From JAGNHN01 sp964590645 (GTDB lineage: Bacteria > Bacteroidota > Bacteroidia > Bacteroidales > JAGNHN01), in the NCBI GenBank assembly GCA_964590645.1, contig CAZPYJ010000001.1, positions 167,427 to 231,426 of the forward strand: a DNA stretch of 64,000 nucleotides, in the 5' to 3' direction. This document shows, in pieces, positions 17,476 through 25,449 of this stretch. The notes under the pieces were generated by a model. That model made no database searches. It was not told where the DNA came from and saw only the letters and a program-made list of their open reading frames with translations. The position numbers and the translations under genes were made by a program. The first letter of the stretch is position 1, and each line of letters opens with the position of its first letter.

Positions 17476-18699
17476 CTAGGACAAGATTTTGTAGGATTGC
17501 CCCTTCCTGCTCAGGGCCTGGGTGATGAGGCCAAGCTGCGACTGTTCCTGTAAGTTGAAGGTTACCGTAACAAGGACATATCCGACAGGAACGGTGGTGA
17601 TGGATCGCTCGTGGGAAATCTCGTCAATATTGGCACGCAGGGGTTCCAGAATATCAATGATGGATTTGAGTTCTCCTGCCACATCTGGAATGAGCACTGC
17701 AATGCGTGCACGCAGGCCTTCATCCATCATCCCTTTCTCCAGGATTTGTTCCAGTAATCCTGTGTTGATATTTCCACCGCTGATAACAGGAACGACCTTT
17801 CGGCCTCTGAAAGAGATCTTTTTGTGCAGGACGGCTGCCAATGCAGCCACGCCGGCCGGTTCAGCAAGGATTTTTGCACGCTGCAGAAGAAGATAAAGAC
17901 TATGGGCGATTTCGGCATCCGATACAACAAGGATATCGTCCACATACTCTCTGGTGGCATCGAAGGTGAGCTGGCTCGGCGTTTTGACGGCAATACCATC
18001 GGCGATGGTTGCCATTTTGTTCAGTTTTACGGGTTTGCCTTCAGCCAGTGCATTTCTCATCGATTGTGCTCCCTCCGCTTCTACACCATATACCCGGATT
18101 TTGGGATTCAGATTCTTTATGGCAATAGCAATACCCGAGATCATTCCTCCTCCCCCGATCGGAACAAGAATATCTTGCACACTGTCCAGGTCATCGTAAA
18201 TCTCAAGGCCCATCATTCCCTGCCCGGCAATGATCAAAGGGTCGTCAAAAGCGTGAACAAAGACGGCTCCGCTTTCCGCTCTGTAGTCCTGTGCTGCCGC
18301 CAGGGCATCGTCAAAGGCATTGCCTTTCAAAACCACATCTGCACCATACGAGCGCGTGGCAATTACCTTCAGGGGAGGGGTAAGCACCGGCATAAAAACG
18401 GTAGCTTTCGCGCCCATTTTCTTTGCAGCATAAGCCACCCCTTGGGCGTGATTGCCGGCCGAAGCACATACCACCCCCCTCTTCAACTCCTCCTTTGAGA
18501 GAGAACAGATTTTGTTGTATGCCCCCCTAACCTTGAAGGATCCGGTGGATTGCAAGTTCTCCAGTTTCATAAACACACTGGCACCGGACATAGCGGAAAA
18601 GGTTTTGCTGTGCTCCAGGGGGGTGTGCTTAACAATGCCTTTTAACCTTTTCTGAGCAGCGATGATGTCGGAAAAGCGGGGTAATTCATAGTTATCCAT
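17476..18699 (-). CDS. ilvA: Threonine ammonia-lyase
   Basis: IlvA deaminates threonine to 2-oxobutyrate, the first step to isoleucine. The 407-residue product has the PLP lysine in TGSFKVRGAYNK (about Lys56), SAGNHAQGVAYAAKKMG, the phosphate-binding GGGGMISG, and a C-terminal ACT-like domain (about 330-407, VLIPDVAGELKSI...). The single ACT domain and length match the shorter threonine dehydratase class widespread in Bacteroidota; whether it is biosynthetic or catabolic, and its response to isoleucine, cannot be read from sequence. A flavodoxin-like gene lies 6 nt upstream on the same strand. Confidence 0.93.
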   Translation of the reverse strand: MDNYELPRFSDIIAAQKRLKGIVKHTPLEHSKTFSAMSGASVFMKLENLQSTGSFKVRGAYNKICSLSKEELKRGVVCASAGNHAQGVAYAAKKMGAKATVFMPVLTPPLKVIATRSYGADVVLKGNAFDDALAAAQDYRAESGAVFVHAFDDPLIIAGQGMMGLEIYDDLDSVQDILVPIGGGGMISGIAIAIKNLNPKIRVYGVEAEGAQSMRNALAEGKPVKLNKMATIADGIAVKTPSQLTFDATREYVDDILVVSDAEIAHSLYLLLQRAKILAEPAGVAALAAVLHKKISFRGRKVVPVISGGNINTGLLEQILEKGMMDEGLRARIAVLIPDVAGELKSIIDILEPLRANIDEISHERSITTVPVGYVLVTVTFNLQEQSQLGLITQALSRKGQSYKILS

Positions 18700-18705
18700 T
18701 GTATC

Positions 18706-19254
18706 CTATTCCTGTTTTTTAGTATGGTTTTCCATCATTTGAATAAAGGATGCTACCCTGCTTTGCATTTCACCTTTCATATTCTGGTCGGTGAGACGGG
18801 TCTTCATCACCGTATCCGGATCCTTCATTTTTTCTTCCGCGACCACCAGGCTTATGGGAAATGCCTCACAATGGGTGCACTTTTCCCCCAGTAACTCCTG
18901 CACCTTCTTGAATACGTGGCCGTGCCCGAATTTCTCATCCCTCTGCTCGAAGCCACTTCCGCAGCAGCTGATGAAAACCCAGTTGTCCACCCTGTTTTTG
19001 TAGCGTAGGATAAAATCCTTGAGCGGGGGAATGAGTTTGCCTACAAAGACAGGACCGCAAAGAATTACCCTGTCATAGGCATCAGGACGAAGTTTCATTG
19101 GACGGATGCCCAAAGAGAGCTTTAGCAGGAAAAAGAAAAAGGCATCCAGTCGCGGCCGGATAGGCTCTATGTCACATTGCAATCCTTCCGCGACTTTGTT
19201 TGCCAGATAGGCATTGTTACCTTTCACGGAGTAATATGCTACAAAGGTTTTCAT
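18706..19254 (-). CDS. Flavodoxin-like protein with extra cysteines
   Basis: The 182-residue product has a flavodoxin-like start (FVAYYSVKGNNAYLANKVAEGL, phosphate-loop region) and VILCGPVFVGKLIPPLKDF, a segment typical of flavodoxin/FMN-reductase folds. The phosphate loop is a poor match to the T/SxTGxT consensus of electron-transfer flavodoxins, so FMN binding is probable but not certain. Four cysteines stand out: CC in FISCCGSG and CTHC near residue 123. It is cotranscribed with ilvA (6 nt gap). The role is unknown; electron transfer or thiol-linked regulation are options. Confidence 0.7.
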   Translation of the reverse strand: MKTFVAYYSVKGNNAYLANKVAEGLQCDIEPIRPRLDAFFFFLLKLSLGIRPMKLRPDAYDRVILCGPVFVGKLIPPLKDFILRYKNRVDNWVFISCCGSGFEQRDEKFGHGHVFKKVQELLGEKCTHCEAFPISLVVAEEKMKDPDTVMKTRLTDQNMKGEMQSRVASFIQMMENHTKKQE

Positions 19255-19387
19255 AATGTAGGGATTGGGTGGTTGGGATTATGATTCTTATGCAAAGAAA
19301 AGGAGTTTGCGTCCACCTTCGTCAACCAAAGATTGACTGTGGTGGATAAATTTGAGGATGAGGGTCCACCTTCGCAAAGGCTATGAT

Positions 19388-19442
19388 GGAACAGGGGAAA
19401 ACAATTTGGAGTTTGGTGCAAATGTCAAAGTTCTCCTCCACA
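19388..19442 (+). repeat. 55-bp direct repeat, copy 1
   Basis: The 55 nt starting GGAACAGGGGAAAACAATTT recur exactly at 19487-19541, an offset of 99 nt. The sequence after copy 1 (CTCATCCTC) also reappears immediately after the N gap, which suggests an approximately 99-nt tandem unit that the assembler could not resolve. The area from 19300 holds further partial repeats (GTCCACCTTCG twice, at about 19310 and 19364). Confidence 0.85.
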
Positions 19443-19486
19443 CTCATCCTCAGTAATGGATAGGTCAGGATTGAGTTTGAGGAAGA

Positions 19487-19541
19487 GGAACAGGGGAAAA
19501 CAATTTGGAGTTTGGTGCAAATGTCAAAGTTCTCCTCCACA
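19487..19541 (+). repeat. 55-bp direct repeat, copy 2, ending at the gap
   Basis: Exact second copy of 19388-19442; it runs straight into the run of Ns. Part of it (19496-19515) is also present in inverted form just after the gap at 19650-19669 with one mismatch. Confidence 0.85.
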
Positions 19542-19641
19542 NNNNNNNNNNNNNNNNNNNNNNNNNNNNNNNNNNNNNNNNNNNNNNNNNNNNNNNNNNN
19601 NNNNNNNNNNNNNNNNNNNNNNNNNNNNNNNNNNNNNNNNN
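19542..19641. other. Assembly gap (100 Ns)
   Basis: Exactly 100 Ns, the conventional size for a scaffold gap of unknown length. Bordered by the 55-bp repeat on the left and its inverted fragment on the right, so the true sequence is probably repetitive. The region from 19255 to 19670 holds no supportable gene; open frames crossing the Ns are artefacts. Confidence 0.95.
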
Positions 19642-19649
19642 CTCATCCT

Positions 19650-19669
19650 CCAAACTCCAAACTGTTTTC
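19650..19669 (-). repeat. Inverted copy of the gap-flanking repeat
   Basis: CCAAACTCCAAACTGTTTTC is the reverse complement of 19496-19515 with one mismatch (19 of 20). Together they form a long inverted repeat around the gap, directly downstream of the tRNA-Leu 3' end. Confidence 0.8.
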
Positions 19670-19670
19670 G

Positions 19671-19754
19671 TACCCGGAGCGGGACTCGAACCCGCACAGC
19701 CGCGAGGCCAAGGGATTTTAAGTCCCTCGTGTCTACCAATTCCACCATCCGGGC
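19671..19754 (-). tRNA. tRNA-Leu (anticodon UAA)
   Basis: Read on the minus strand the gene begins GCCCGGATGG and ends TCCGGGT plus discriminator A; the acceptor arms pair over 7 bp (one G-U). The anticodon arm AGGGA-CTTAAAA-TCCCT gives UAA. A variable arm of class II length (about CCTCGCGG) and the T-arm GCGGGTTCGAGTCCCGC are present. CCA is not encoded. Confidence 0.95.
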
Positions 19755-19794
19755 ATTGATGGTGCAAAAATACAGATTCAGTCATCGAATCCAT

Positions 19795-19828
19795 AAAAAA
19801 AACAGGAAAGCTTTTGCTGTCCTGTTTT
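19795..19828 (-). terminator. Hairpin with T-tract between the two tRNA genes
   Basis: On the minus strand an AAACAGGA...TCCTGTTT stem with an internal GCAAAAGC part is followed by a run of Ts. It lies after tRNA-Gly and before tRNA-Leu, so it would end tRNA-Gly transcription, or act as a processing hairpin if the two are cotranscribed. Confidence 0.6.
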
Positions 19829-19829
19829 G

Positions 19830-19902
19830 AGCGGAAAACGGGACTCGAACCCGCGACCCTAACCTTGGCAAGGTTATGCTCTACCAACTGAGCTATTTCC
19901 GC
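19830..19902 (-). tRNA. tRNA-Gly (anticodon GCC)
   Basis: The 73-nt minus-strand gene starts GCGGAAATAGCTCAGTTGGT and ends with TTTCCGC plus discriminator T; the 7-bp acceptor stem pairs fully. The anticodon loop TGCCA within AACCT-TGCCA-AGGTT gives GCC. The T-arm contains GGTTCGAGTCC. CCA is not encoded. Confidence 0.96.
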
Positions 19903-19988
19903 ATTGGGAGTGCAAATATAAAAAGCTTTCCGGAATTACAAATCACTTGGGTAAATTTTTAGCCCCGCCACCCGAGCCACCCCCGCAG

Positions 19989-20100
19989 CCCGAGCGTTGT
20001 CGAGTGCAGCCCGAGCGTAGTCGAGGGCTGCCTCCCCGAGCGTTGTCGAGTGCAGCCCGAGCGTAGTCGAGGGCTGCCTCCCCGAGCGTAGCCGAGGGCT
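19989..20100. repeat. 46-bp tandem repeat of CCCGAGCGTNGTCGAG cores
   Basis: Two exact 46-bp copies (19989-20034 and 20035-20080) are followed by a partial third (20081-20100). Each full copy holds two near-palindromic cores CCCGAGCGTTGTCGAG and CCCGAGCGTAGTCGAG, five cores in all. GAGCG..GTCGAGG elements of this sort are scattered between genes in many Bacteroidota genomes and behave like REP sequences. The final CT of the array supplies the first two plus-strand bases of the mutS stop codon (CTA at 20099-20101). Confidence 0.85.
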
Positions 20101-22732
20101 ACTTCTTCCCCAAAAGCTTCTTAATCTCATTCAACTTCATCAAGGCCTCCACAGGGGTCAGCACATTGATGTCCGTCGCCAGAATGTCATCCCGGATCTG
20201 CTCCAATAAGGGGTCGTTAAGCTGGATGAAGCTTAGTTGAAAATCATTGCCGGGAGAAGGAGATGCTTTCCCTTTTCCCTTTCCGCCTTCTGTCAATTTT
20301 TCATTGCTGTGACTGGACTCCAGTCGGGCAAGCAATTCATTCGCCCTGGAAATCACCTGGGGAGGCATTCCTGCCATCCTTGCCACGTGTATCCCAAAGC
20401 TGTGCTCACTGCCCCCCTTGACCAACTTTCGGAGGAACAAGACTTTATTCCCGCTCTCACGCACAGCAATGTTGTAGTTTCTGATGCGGGGCATCGAGGC
20501 GGCCATCTGGTTCAATTCGTGGTAATGCGTTGCGAAGAGTACTTTTGGCCGGCTCACGGGATGCTGGTGAAGATATTCAGCAATGGCCCAGGCAATGGAT
20601 ATCCCATCATAGGTGCTCGTCCCTCGCCCAATCTCATCCAGAAGAATCAGGGAACGACTTGAGATGTTGTTCAGGATGCTGGCCGTTTCATTCATCTCAA
20701 CCATAAAGGTGGATTCCCCGCTGCTGATATTATCCGATGCCCCAACACGGGTAAAAACCTTGTCAACCCAACCAATCCTGGCCTGCTCCGCCGGCACAAA
20801 GGAACCCATCTGAGCCATCAGCACGATAAGGGCGGTTTGCCGCAGCATCGCCGACTTACCCGACATATTCGGCCCTGTTATAATAATGATCTGCTGCTCC
20901 TGGTCATCAAGCCAGACATCATTCGCTACATAGGATTCCCCCAGGGGTAATTGCCGCTCAATGACCGGGTGCCGGCCCTGACAGATGTCGAGGCGATAAT
21001 CATCCGTCAATTCCGGCCTTACATAGTTGTACTCCCGGGCGATATGTGCAAAGCTGGCGAGTACGTCAAGCCTGGCGATCAAAGCGGCATTTTGCTGAAT
21101 GGGATCGGTGTACTCGCTCACCGCAATCACAAGCTCATCAAACAAGCGCTGTTCAAGCGCAAGTATCTTTTCTTCCGCTCCCAGAATCCTTTCTTCATAC
21201 TCCTTCAGCGTTTCAGTAATGTAGCGCTCTGAATTGACCAAAGTCTGCTTACGGTGCCATTCAGGGGGTACCTTCGACTTATGGGCATTGGTGACTTCCA
21301 GGTAATATCCGAACACATTGTTATATCCAATCTTTAAGGAGGAAATGCCTGTTCTTTCCGCCTCTTCCTTTTGAATAGAGGCCAGTTTGTCCTTTCCCGA
21401 AAAAGCCAGTTCCCGTAATTCATCCAACTCCTCATTACAAGCTTCACTGATCACGTTCCCCTTACTCACCACGGCAGGGGCATCCTCTTTCAATTCCTTC
21501 AGAATCCGGTCCCGGATCAGGGCACAGGGATTCATTTGTTCCGCCAGAGTCCTGAGTTCAGCTTCCGGACGCTTACTGCAGGCAGCCTTTAATGGCTCCA
21601 GGTTCTCCAGTGCCCGTCCAAGCTGGCGCAGCTCGCGTGGACTGATCTTTCCTGCGGACACACGTGAAATCAGGCGTTCCAGATCCCCTATCTGACGAAT
21701 ATGCTGACGTAAGAAGGTCTCAAATTCAGGGTCTTTCAGCATTGATTCCACCCCATCCAGTCGGGAGGCAATGCGCGTAGGGTCCTTTAAGGGTAGCAAT
21801 ACCCAACGCCGCAAAAGCCTGGCACCCATCGGACTCTGGGTGTGGTCCAGTACATCCAGAAGGGTGGTGGCACCTTCATTCGGGGAAGAAACCAACTCCA
21901 GGTTGCGGATGGTGAATTTGTCGAGCCACACGTACAGGTCTTCCTCAATGCGCGACAGCCGGGAGATATGGCTCAACTTATCGTGACGGGTTTCCGCCAG
22001 GTAATGCATTATCACTCCCGCGGCAATAATGCCCTGCGAGCGTTCTTCCACGCCAAAACCTTTCAGCGAGACAGTGGCAAAATGCTTAAGGAGCATATCC
22101 TCGGCATAGTCCTGCGAAAAAACCCAATCATCGAAAGTCGCAGTGAAGAATTTTCCGCCGAACCTTTCGTGAAACACACGCAGCTTGTTCTTTTGCAAGA
22201 GTACTTCACTTGGTCGGAATGTTTGCAACAGCTTGTCGATGTACTCAGCATTCCCCTCTGCCACCAGAAATTCGCCGGTACTGATATCCAGGAATGCAAT
22301 CCCGGATATCGATTCGCTCAAATGCAGGGCAGCAAGAAAATTATTGGATTTGTGATCCAGCACCTTATCGCTGAAACTGATCCCGGGGGTTACCAATTCT
22401 GTAACCCCCCGCTTCACGATGGTCTTTGCCAGCTTCGGATCCTCCAGTTGGTCACATATAGCCACCCTTTGCCCTGCCTTGACCAGTTTGGGCAGATAGG
22501 TCTCCAGCGCGTGGTGAGGAAAGCCGGCCAGGTCAACGTATGCTGCTGCGCCATTGGCCCTTTTTGTCAAGACGATGCCAAGGATTCCGGCAGCTTTCAC
22601 TGCATCGTCCCCAAAAGTCTCGTAAAAGTCGCCCACGCGGAAAAGCAGCAAGGCATCAGGAAACTTTGCCTTGATCTGATTATACTGCTTCATCAGCGGG
22701 GTTTCTGCAATGCCGTCTTTCTTCTTTACCAT
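20099..22732 (-). CDS. mutS: DNA mismatch repair protein MutS
   Basis: MutS detects mismatches and small loops and recruits MutL. From ATG 22732 (MVKKKDGIAETPLMKQ) the product is 877 residues. It has the mismatch-binding Phe-X-Glu in GDFYETFGD near residue 36, connector and lever domains, Walker A GPNMSGKS near residue 620, Walker B ILLDEIGRGTSTYDG and the ATPase dimer segment FATHYHEL. The open frame continues 127 codons upstream, but that stretch overlaps the divergent trmH-like gene and is not conserved, so ATG 22732 is right. The C-terminus ends in a MutL/clamp-type tail and a short helix (LMKLNEIKKLLGKK) whose stop codon abuts a tandem repeat. Confidence 0.97.
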   Translation of the reverse strand: MVKKKDGIAETPLMKQYNQIKAKFPDALLLFRVGDFYETFGDDAVKAAGILGIVLTKRANGAAAYVDLAGFPHHALETYLPKLVKAGQRVAICDQLEDPKLAKTIVKRGVTELVTPGISFSDKVLDHKSNNFLAALHLSESISGIAFLDISTGEFLVAEGNAEYIDKLLQTFRPSEVLLQKNKLRVFHERFGGKFFTATFDDWVFSQDYAEDMLLKHFATVSLKGFGVEERSQGIIAAGVIMHYLAETRHDKLSHISRLSRIEEDLYVWLDKFTIRNLELVSSPNEGATTLLDVLDHTQSPMGARLLRRWVLLPLKDPTRIASRLDGVESMLKDPEFETFLRQHIRQIGDLERLISRVSAGKISPRELRQLGRALENLEPLKAACSKRPEAELRTLAEQMNPCALIRDRILKELKEDAPAVVSKGNVISEACNEELDELRELAFSGKDKLASIQKEEAERTGISSLKIGYNNVFGYYLEVTNAHKSKVPPEWHRKQTLVNSERYITETLKEYEERILGAEEKILALEQRLFDELVIAVSEYTDPIQQNAALIARLDVLASFAHIAREYNYVRPELTDDYRLDICQGRHPVIERQLPLGESYVANDVWLDDQEQQIIIITGPNMSGKSAMLRQTALIVLMAQMGSFVPAEQARIGWVDKVFTRVGASDNISSGESTFMVEMNETASILNNISSRSLILLDEIGRGTSTYDGISIAWAIAEYLHQHPVSRPKVLFATHYHELNQMAASMPRIRNYNIAVRESGNKVLFLRKLVKGGSEHSFGIHVARMAGMPPQVISRANELLARLESSHSNEKLTEGGKGKGKASPSPGNDFQLSFIQLNDPLLEQIRDDILATDINVLTPVEALMKLNEIKKLLGKK

Positions 22733-22748
22733 AGCGTTCGATTCCCTG

Positions 22749-22756
22749 CAAAAATA
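22749..22756 (-). promoter_or_regulatory. Candidate -7 box (TATTTTTG) for mutS
   Basis: TATTTTTG on the minus strand, 17 nt before the mutS ATG, fits TAnnTTTG and supports the chosen start. No TTG -33 partner is obvious. A TATTTTCG box at 22834-22841 on the plus strand could serve the divergent methyltransferase gene. Confidence 0.4.
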
Positions 22757-22861
22757 AGGTACAAAAGAGAAAATGCCAGTCTGCACCTTCTCATATTCTG
22801 TGTTTGAAGGACAAAGGCTTGAGGCAGGTTTTGTATTTTCGCATTTCCCGAATACGAAGGT

Positions 22862-23398
22862 ATGAGAAAACGCGAGATGGATGAACTGGGACGGCCCGAC
22901 CCGGAGAAATATAAAAAACTGCCGAAAATCCCATTGGTGGTGGTGCTCGACAATATCCGGAGCCAGCAAAATGTGGGAAGTGTATTTCGTACGGCAGATG
23001 CATATCTTATTGAAAAGATATTTCTCTGTGGTATAACCGCTGTGCCACCGCACCGCGAGATCCACCGGGCAGCACTCGGTGCAACGGAATCTGTGGACTG
23101 GATCTATGCACAAGAAACCTGCGACGTGCTCACCAATCTCAAAAAACAGGGTTTTTTAATCGCAGGCGTGGAACAATGTCATCCGTCGCTCAGCCTGCGT
23201 GATTTCTTACAGCAGCCATCTCAGAAAACCGCGATCGTGTTCGGGAACGAAGTCAATGGTATCTCGGATGAGGCAATACCCTTGCTGGATGTTTGCCTTG
23301 AACTGCCTCAGTTTGGAACCAAACATTCGCTCAATGTGAGTGTGTGTGCAGGAATTGTCATCTGGGAATTATTTCATTGGCAGAGGAAAGCAACGTAA
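22862..23398 (+). CDS. TrmH/SpoU-family RNA 2'-O-methyltransferase
   Basis: A SPOUT-fold methyltransferase of 178 residues with the three family motifs: NVGSVFRTAD (motif 1, catalytic Arg), FGNEVNGIS (motif 2) and SLNVSVCAGIVIWEL (motif 3, knot and SAM site). It lacks an extra substrate-binding domain, so it resembles the short TrmH-like group that modifies tRNA or rRNA ribose; the target is not certain. It is divergent from mutS. The RlmB at 58.4 kb is a separate paralogue. Confidence 0.88.
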   Translation: MRKREMDELGRPDPEKYKKLPKIPLVVVLDNIRSQQNVGSVFRTADAYLIEKIFLCGITAVPPHREIHRAALGATESVDWIYAQETCDVLTNLKKQGFLIAGVEQCHPSLSLRDFLQQPSQKTAIVFGNEVNGISDEAIPLLDVCLELPQFGTKHSLNVSVCAGIVIWELFHWQRKAT

Positions 23399-23521
23399 GG
23401 GCGATGCATCAAGGTAAGGGCGGCGCTCTTCGCTTTGGAAGAGTGAAGACAAGAGTCAAAGAAATGCCTGTGATTTAGGGAACTAATTCCTTAGCTCTGT
23501 TCCAATAAATGATCAAATTCA

Positions 23522-23529
23522 TATATTTG
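23522..23529 (+). promoter_or_regulatory. Candidate -7 box (TATATTTG)
   Basis: TATATTTG fits TAnnTTTG and lies 52 nt upstream of the OmpA/TPR lipoprotein start, a common leader length. No clear TTG -33 element is found. The 23399-23521 stretch before it holds only a small CTCTTC/GAAGAG hairpin. Confidence 0.45.
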
Positions 23530-23581
23530 CACCAAATTTCAGGCACTAAACAAGTCAATTAATAAAAAAATCATTCGAGCA

Positions 23582-25372
23582 ATGATCAAACAAGTAAAGC
23601 TATTATCGGCAATGGCACTTTCCGCCCTCATTTTGAGCAGTTGCGGATTAGGCCGGATGGTAAAAAATTATGACCAGGTGAAATACCAGGTGGAACCCGA
23701 AGTGCTGCAAACACACGGTGGAGAGATCCAGGTAAAGGTGACGGGTAAGTTCCCGGAAAAGTACTTCCATAAAAGAGCAGTGCTTGAATTTATTCCCTAC
23801 ATCGAATATGAGGGGGGTAAGAAGGAAATGAAGAAGATGATCCTGAAAGGGGAAAAAGCTGCCGGGGATGGAAAGGTGATCAATAAAAAAGCAGGAGGCA
23901 GCTTCACCTGGGAAGATGTCCTCGCTTATGACCCTGCCTATAATGCCTCGGATTTCAAAGTGAAAGCTACGGCCAGTCTCGGTAAAGCACCGGTAACACT
24001 GGGTGTACTCAAGCTTGCCGACGGGGTTATCTATACTTCCACCCGTACCGAACACGATGAAGAACTGTTGGTTGCAAACCGTGAGACAGCCCAAAAGCTG
24101 GGAATGAGCCTGGACGAATACTACGAAAAGGAAACCATCATCTCTAAATCAGCCAATATCTATTATGTGGTCAACCGTCACGATCTGAATTTCCGCTTTG
24201 AACTCAATAAGGATAAAGCAGCCAAATCAGCCCTGGACGAATTGAAAAGATTCCTCGATCAGGAATGGAAAATTAAGAGCATTGATATTACTGCCTGGGC
24301 ATCCCCTGAAGGAGAGGAAAGCCTGAACCAGGGACTTTCTGAGCGCCGCTCGCAGTCTGGAAAGAAATATATGGAAGACTACTTTAAAGGCTGGCAACGC
24401 GCCAAAGCACGGAAGCTGAAAGTGCGTACCAGCAAGGTGGAAATTCCCGAAGTGAATTATGTGCTGAAAGCAAATGGCGAAGACTGGAACGGCTTTATGA
24501 GTGCCGTGGAAAAATCAAATATTGCCGACAAGAACGCCATCCTCAATGTGGTTCGTTCTCAAAAAGACCTTAGTAAGCGGGAACAGGAAATCAGGAATAT
24601 GACAGTAATCTATAAGGAAATTGAAGATGACATCCTTCCTCCCCTGCGCCGTTCAGAAATCACCGTAAATGCCTTCGAACCCAAAAGAACGGATGAAGAA
24701 ATCGCACGCCTGTCCACCTCGGCTCCGGATTCACTGAGCCTGAAGGAGCTTGTGTATGCGGCCGACCTGACAAAGGACATCAGTACAAAACTGGAAATAT
24801 ACAAAACAGTGGTTAAGCTCTATCCTTCCGACTGGAAGGGCTATGCCAACCTCGGATGGGCAGAACTGGAACTGGGCAACCTGGAAGCAGCCGGCAATAA
24901 TCTCGACAAGGCCAATACGCTTTCACCCAATAACCCCATCGTACTGAACAACCTGGGTGCGCTGGCAGCAAAGAAAGGTGACTTTGCCGCTGCCAAAACA
25001 TTCTTCTCCCAGGCCAAAGGAAAAGGCGTCAACGTAGATTATAATTCCGGCATCCTGCACATTCTGGACGGGGACTACAAAGGGGCCCTCAGCAGTTTTG
25101 GCGACAAGAAATGCAATTATAATGTTGCCCTGGCTCAGTTGCTGAGCAATCAGCTTTCTGAAGCGGCCAACAATCTGAAATGCAGCCCGGAAAATGCAAA
25201 TGTATTCTACCTGATGGCTGTCGTGGGAGCGCGTCAGGCCAACTCTTCGATGGTATATGAAAACCTGAAGAAAGCCATTGCAGCCGATGCAGGTCTGAAA
25301 GCTGAAGCAGCCCAGGATCGCGAATTCATCAAATTCTTCAATAATGCTGAATTTACTTCCATCGTGAAGTAA
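23582..25372 (+). CDS. Lipoprotein with OmpA-like and TPR domains
   Basis: The 596-residue product starts with a lipoprotein signal (lipobox LSSC, Cys near residue 21). A beta-rich N-terminal half (about 30-200) is followed by an OmpA/MotB-like peptidoglycan-binding segment (about 210-300, DITAWASPEGEESLNQGLSERRSQ) and C-terminal TPR-like repeats (about 400-560, GYANLGWAELELGNLEAAG and similar). This order, OmpA-like domain before TPRs, is seen in conserved Bacteroidota lipoproteins of unknown role. It should sit at the outer membrane inner face, anchoring to peptidoglycan. It has its own promoter-like box and terminator, so it is monocistronic. Confidence 0.75.
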   Translation: MIKQVKLLSAMALSALILSSCGLGRMVKNYDQVKYQVEPEVLQTHGGEIQVKVTGKFPEKYFHKRAVLEFIPYIEYEGGKKEMKKMILKGEKAAGDGKVINKKAGGSFTWEDVLAYDPAYNASDFKVKATASLGKAPVTLGVLKLADGVIYTSTRTEHDEELLVANRETAQKLGMSLDEYYEKETIISKSANIYYVVNRHDLNFRFELNKDKAAKSALDELKRFLDQEWKIKSIDITAWASPEGEESLNQGLSERRSQSGKKYMEDYFKGWQRAKARKLKVRTSKVEIPEVNYVLKANGEDWNGFMSAVEKSNIADKNAILNVVRSQKDLSKREQEIRNMTVIYKEIEDDILPPLRRSEITVNAFEPKRTDEEIARLSTSAPDSLSLKELVYAADLTKDISTKLEIYKTVVKLYPSDWKGYANLGWAELELGNLEAAGNNLDKANTLSPNNPIVLNNLGALAAKKGDFAAAKTFFSQAKGKGVNVDYNSGILHILDGDYKGALSSFGDKKCNYNVALAQLLSNQLSEAANNLKCSPENANVFYLMAVVGARQANSSMVYENLKKAIAADAGLKAEAAQDREFIKFFNNAEFTSIVK

Positions 25373-25396
25373 TTCTCTGAATAGCGAATACATAGA

Positions 25397-25436
25397 AGAG
25401 CCGCCTGCTGATGCCGGTGGCTCTTTTTTCTTTTTT
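25397..25436 (+). terminator. Rho-independent terminator after the OmpA/TPR lipoprotein gene
   Basis: AGAGCCGCC pairs with GGTGGCTCT around a 10-nt loop (one G-T pair) and is followed by TTTTTTCTTTTTT. It ends the plus-strand gene and separates it from the convergent kinase gene. Confidence 0.85.
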
Positions 25437-25449
25437 CGAAACAGCTGGC

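Noticed and set aside
19388..19541. The direct repeats as a CRISPR array
   Set aside because: Only two 55-bp copies 44 nt apart, with no regular short repeats or spacers and no cas genes nearby.
19456..19887. Open frames crossing the run of Ns
   Set aside because: They contain unknown bases and run through tRNA genes, so they are not real.
21842..22807. 321-residue open frame antisense to mutS
   Set aside because: Mirror of the MutS coding region; low-complexity composition and no conserved motif.
22733..23113. 127-codon N-terminal extension of MutS
   Set aside because: Overlaps the divergent methyltransferase gene and its promoter; homologous MutS proteins start near MVKKKDG.
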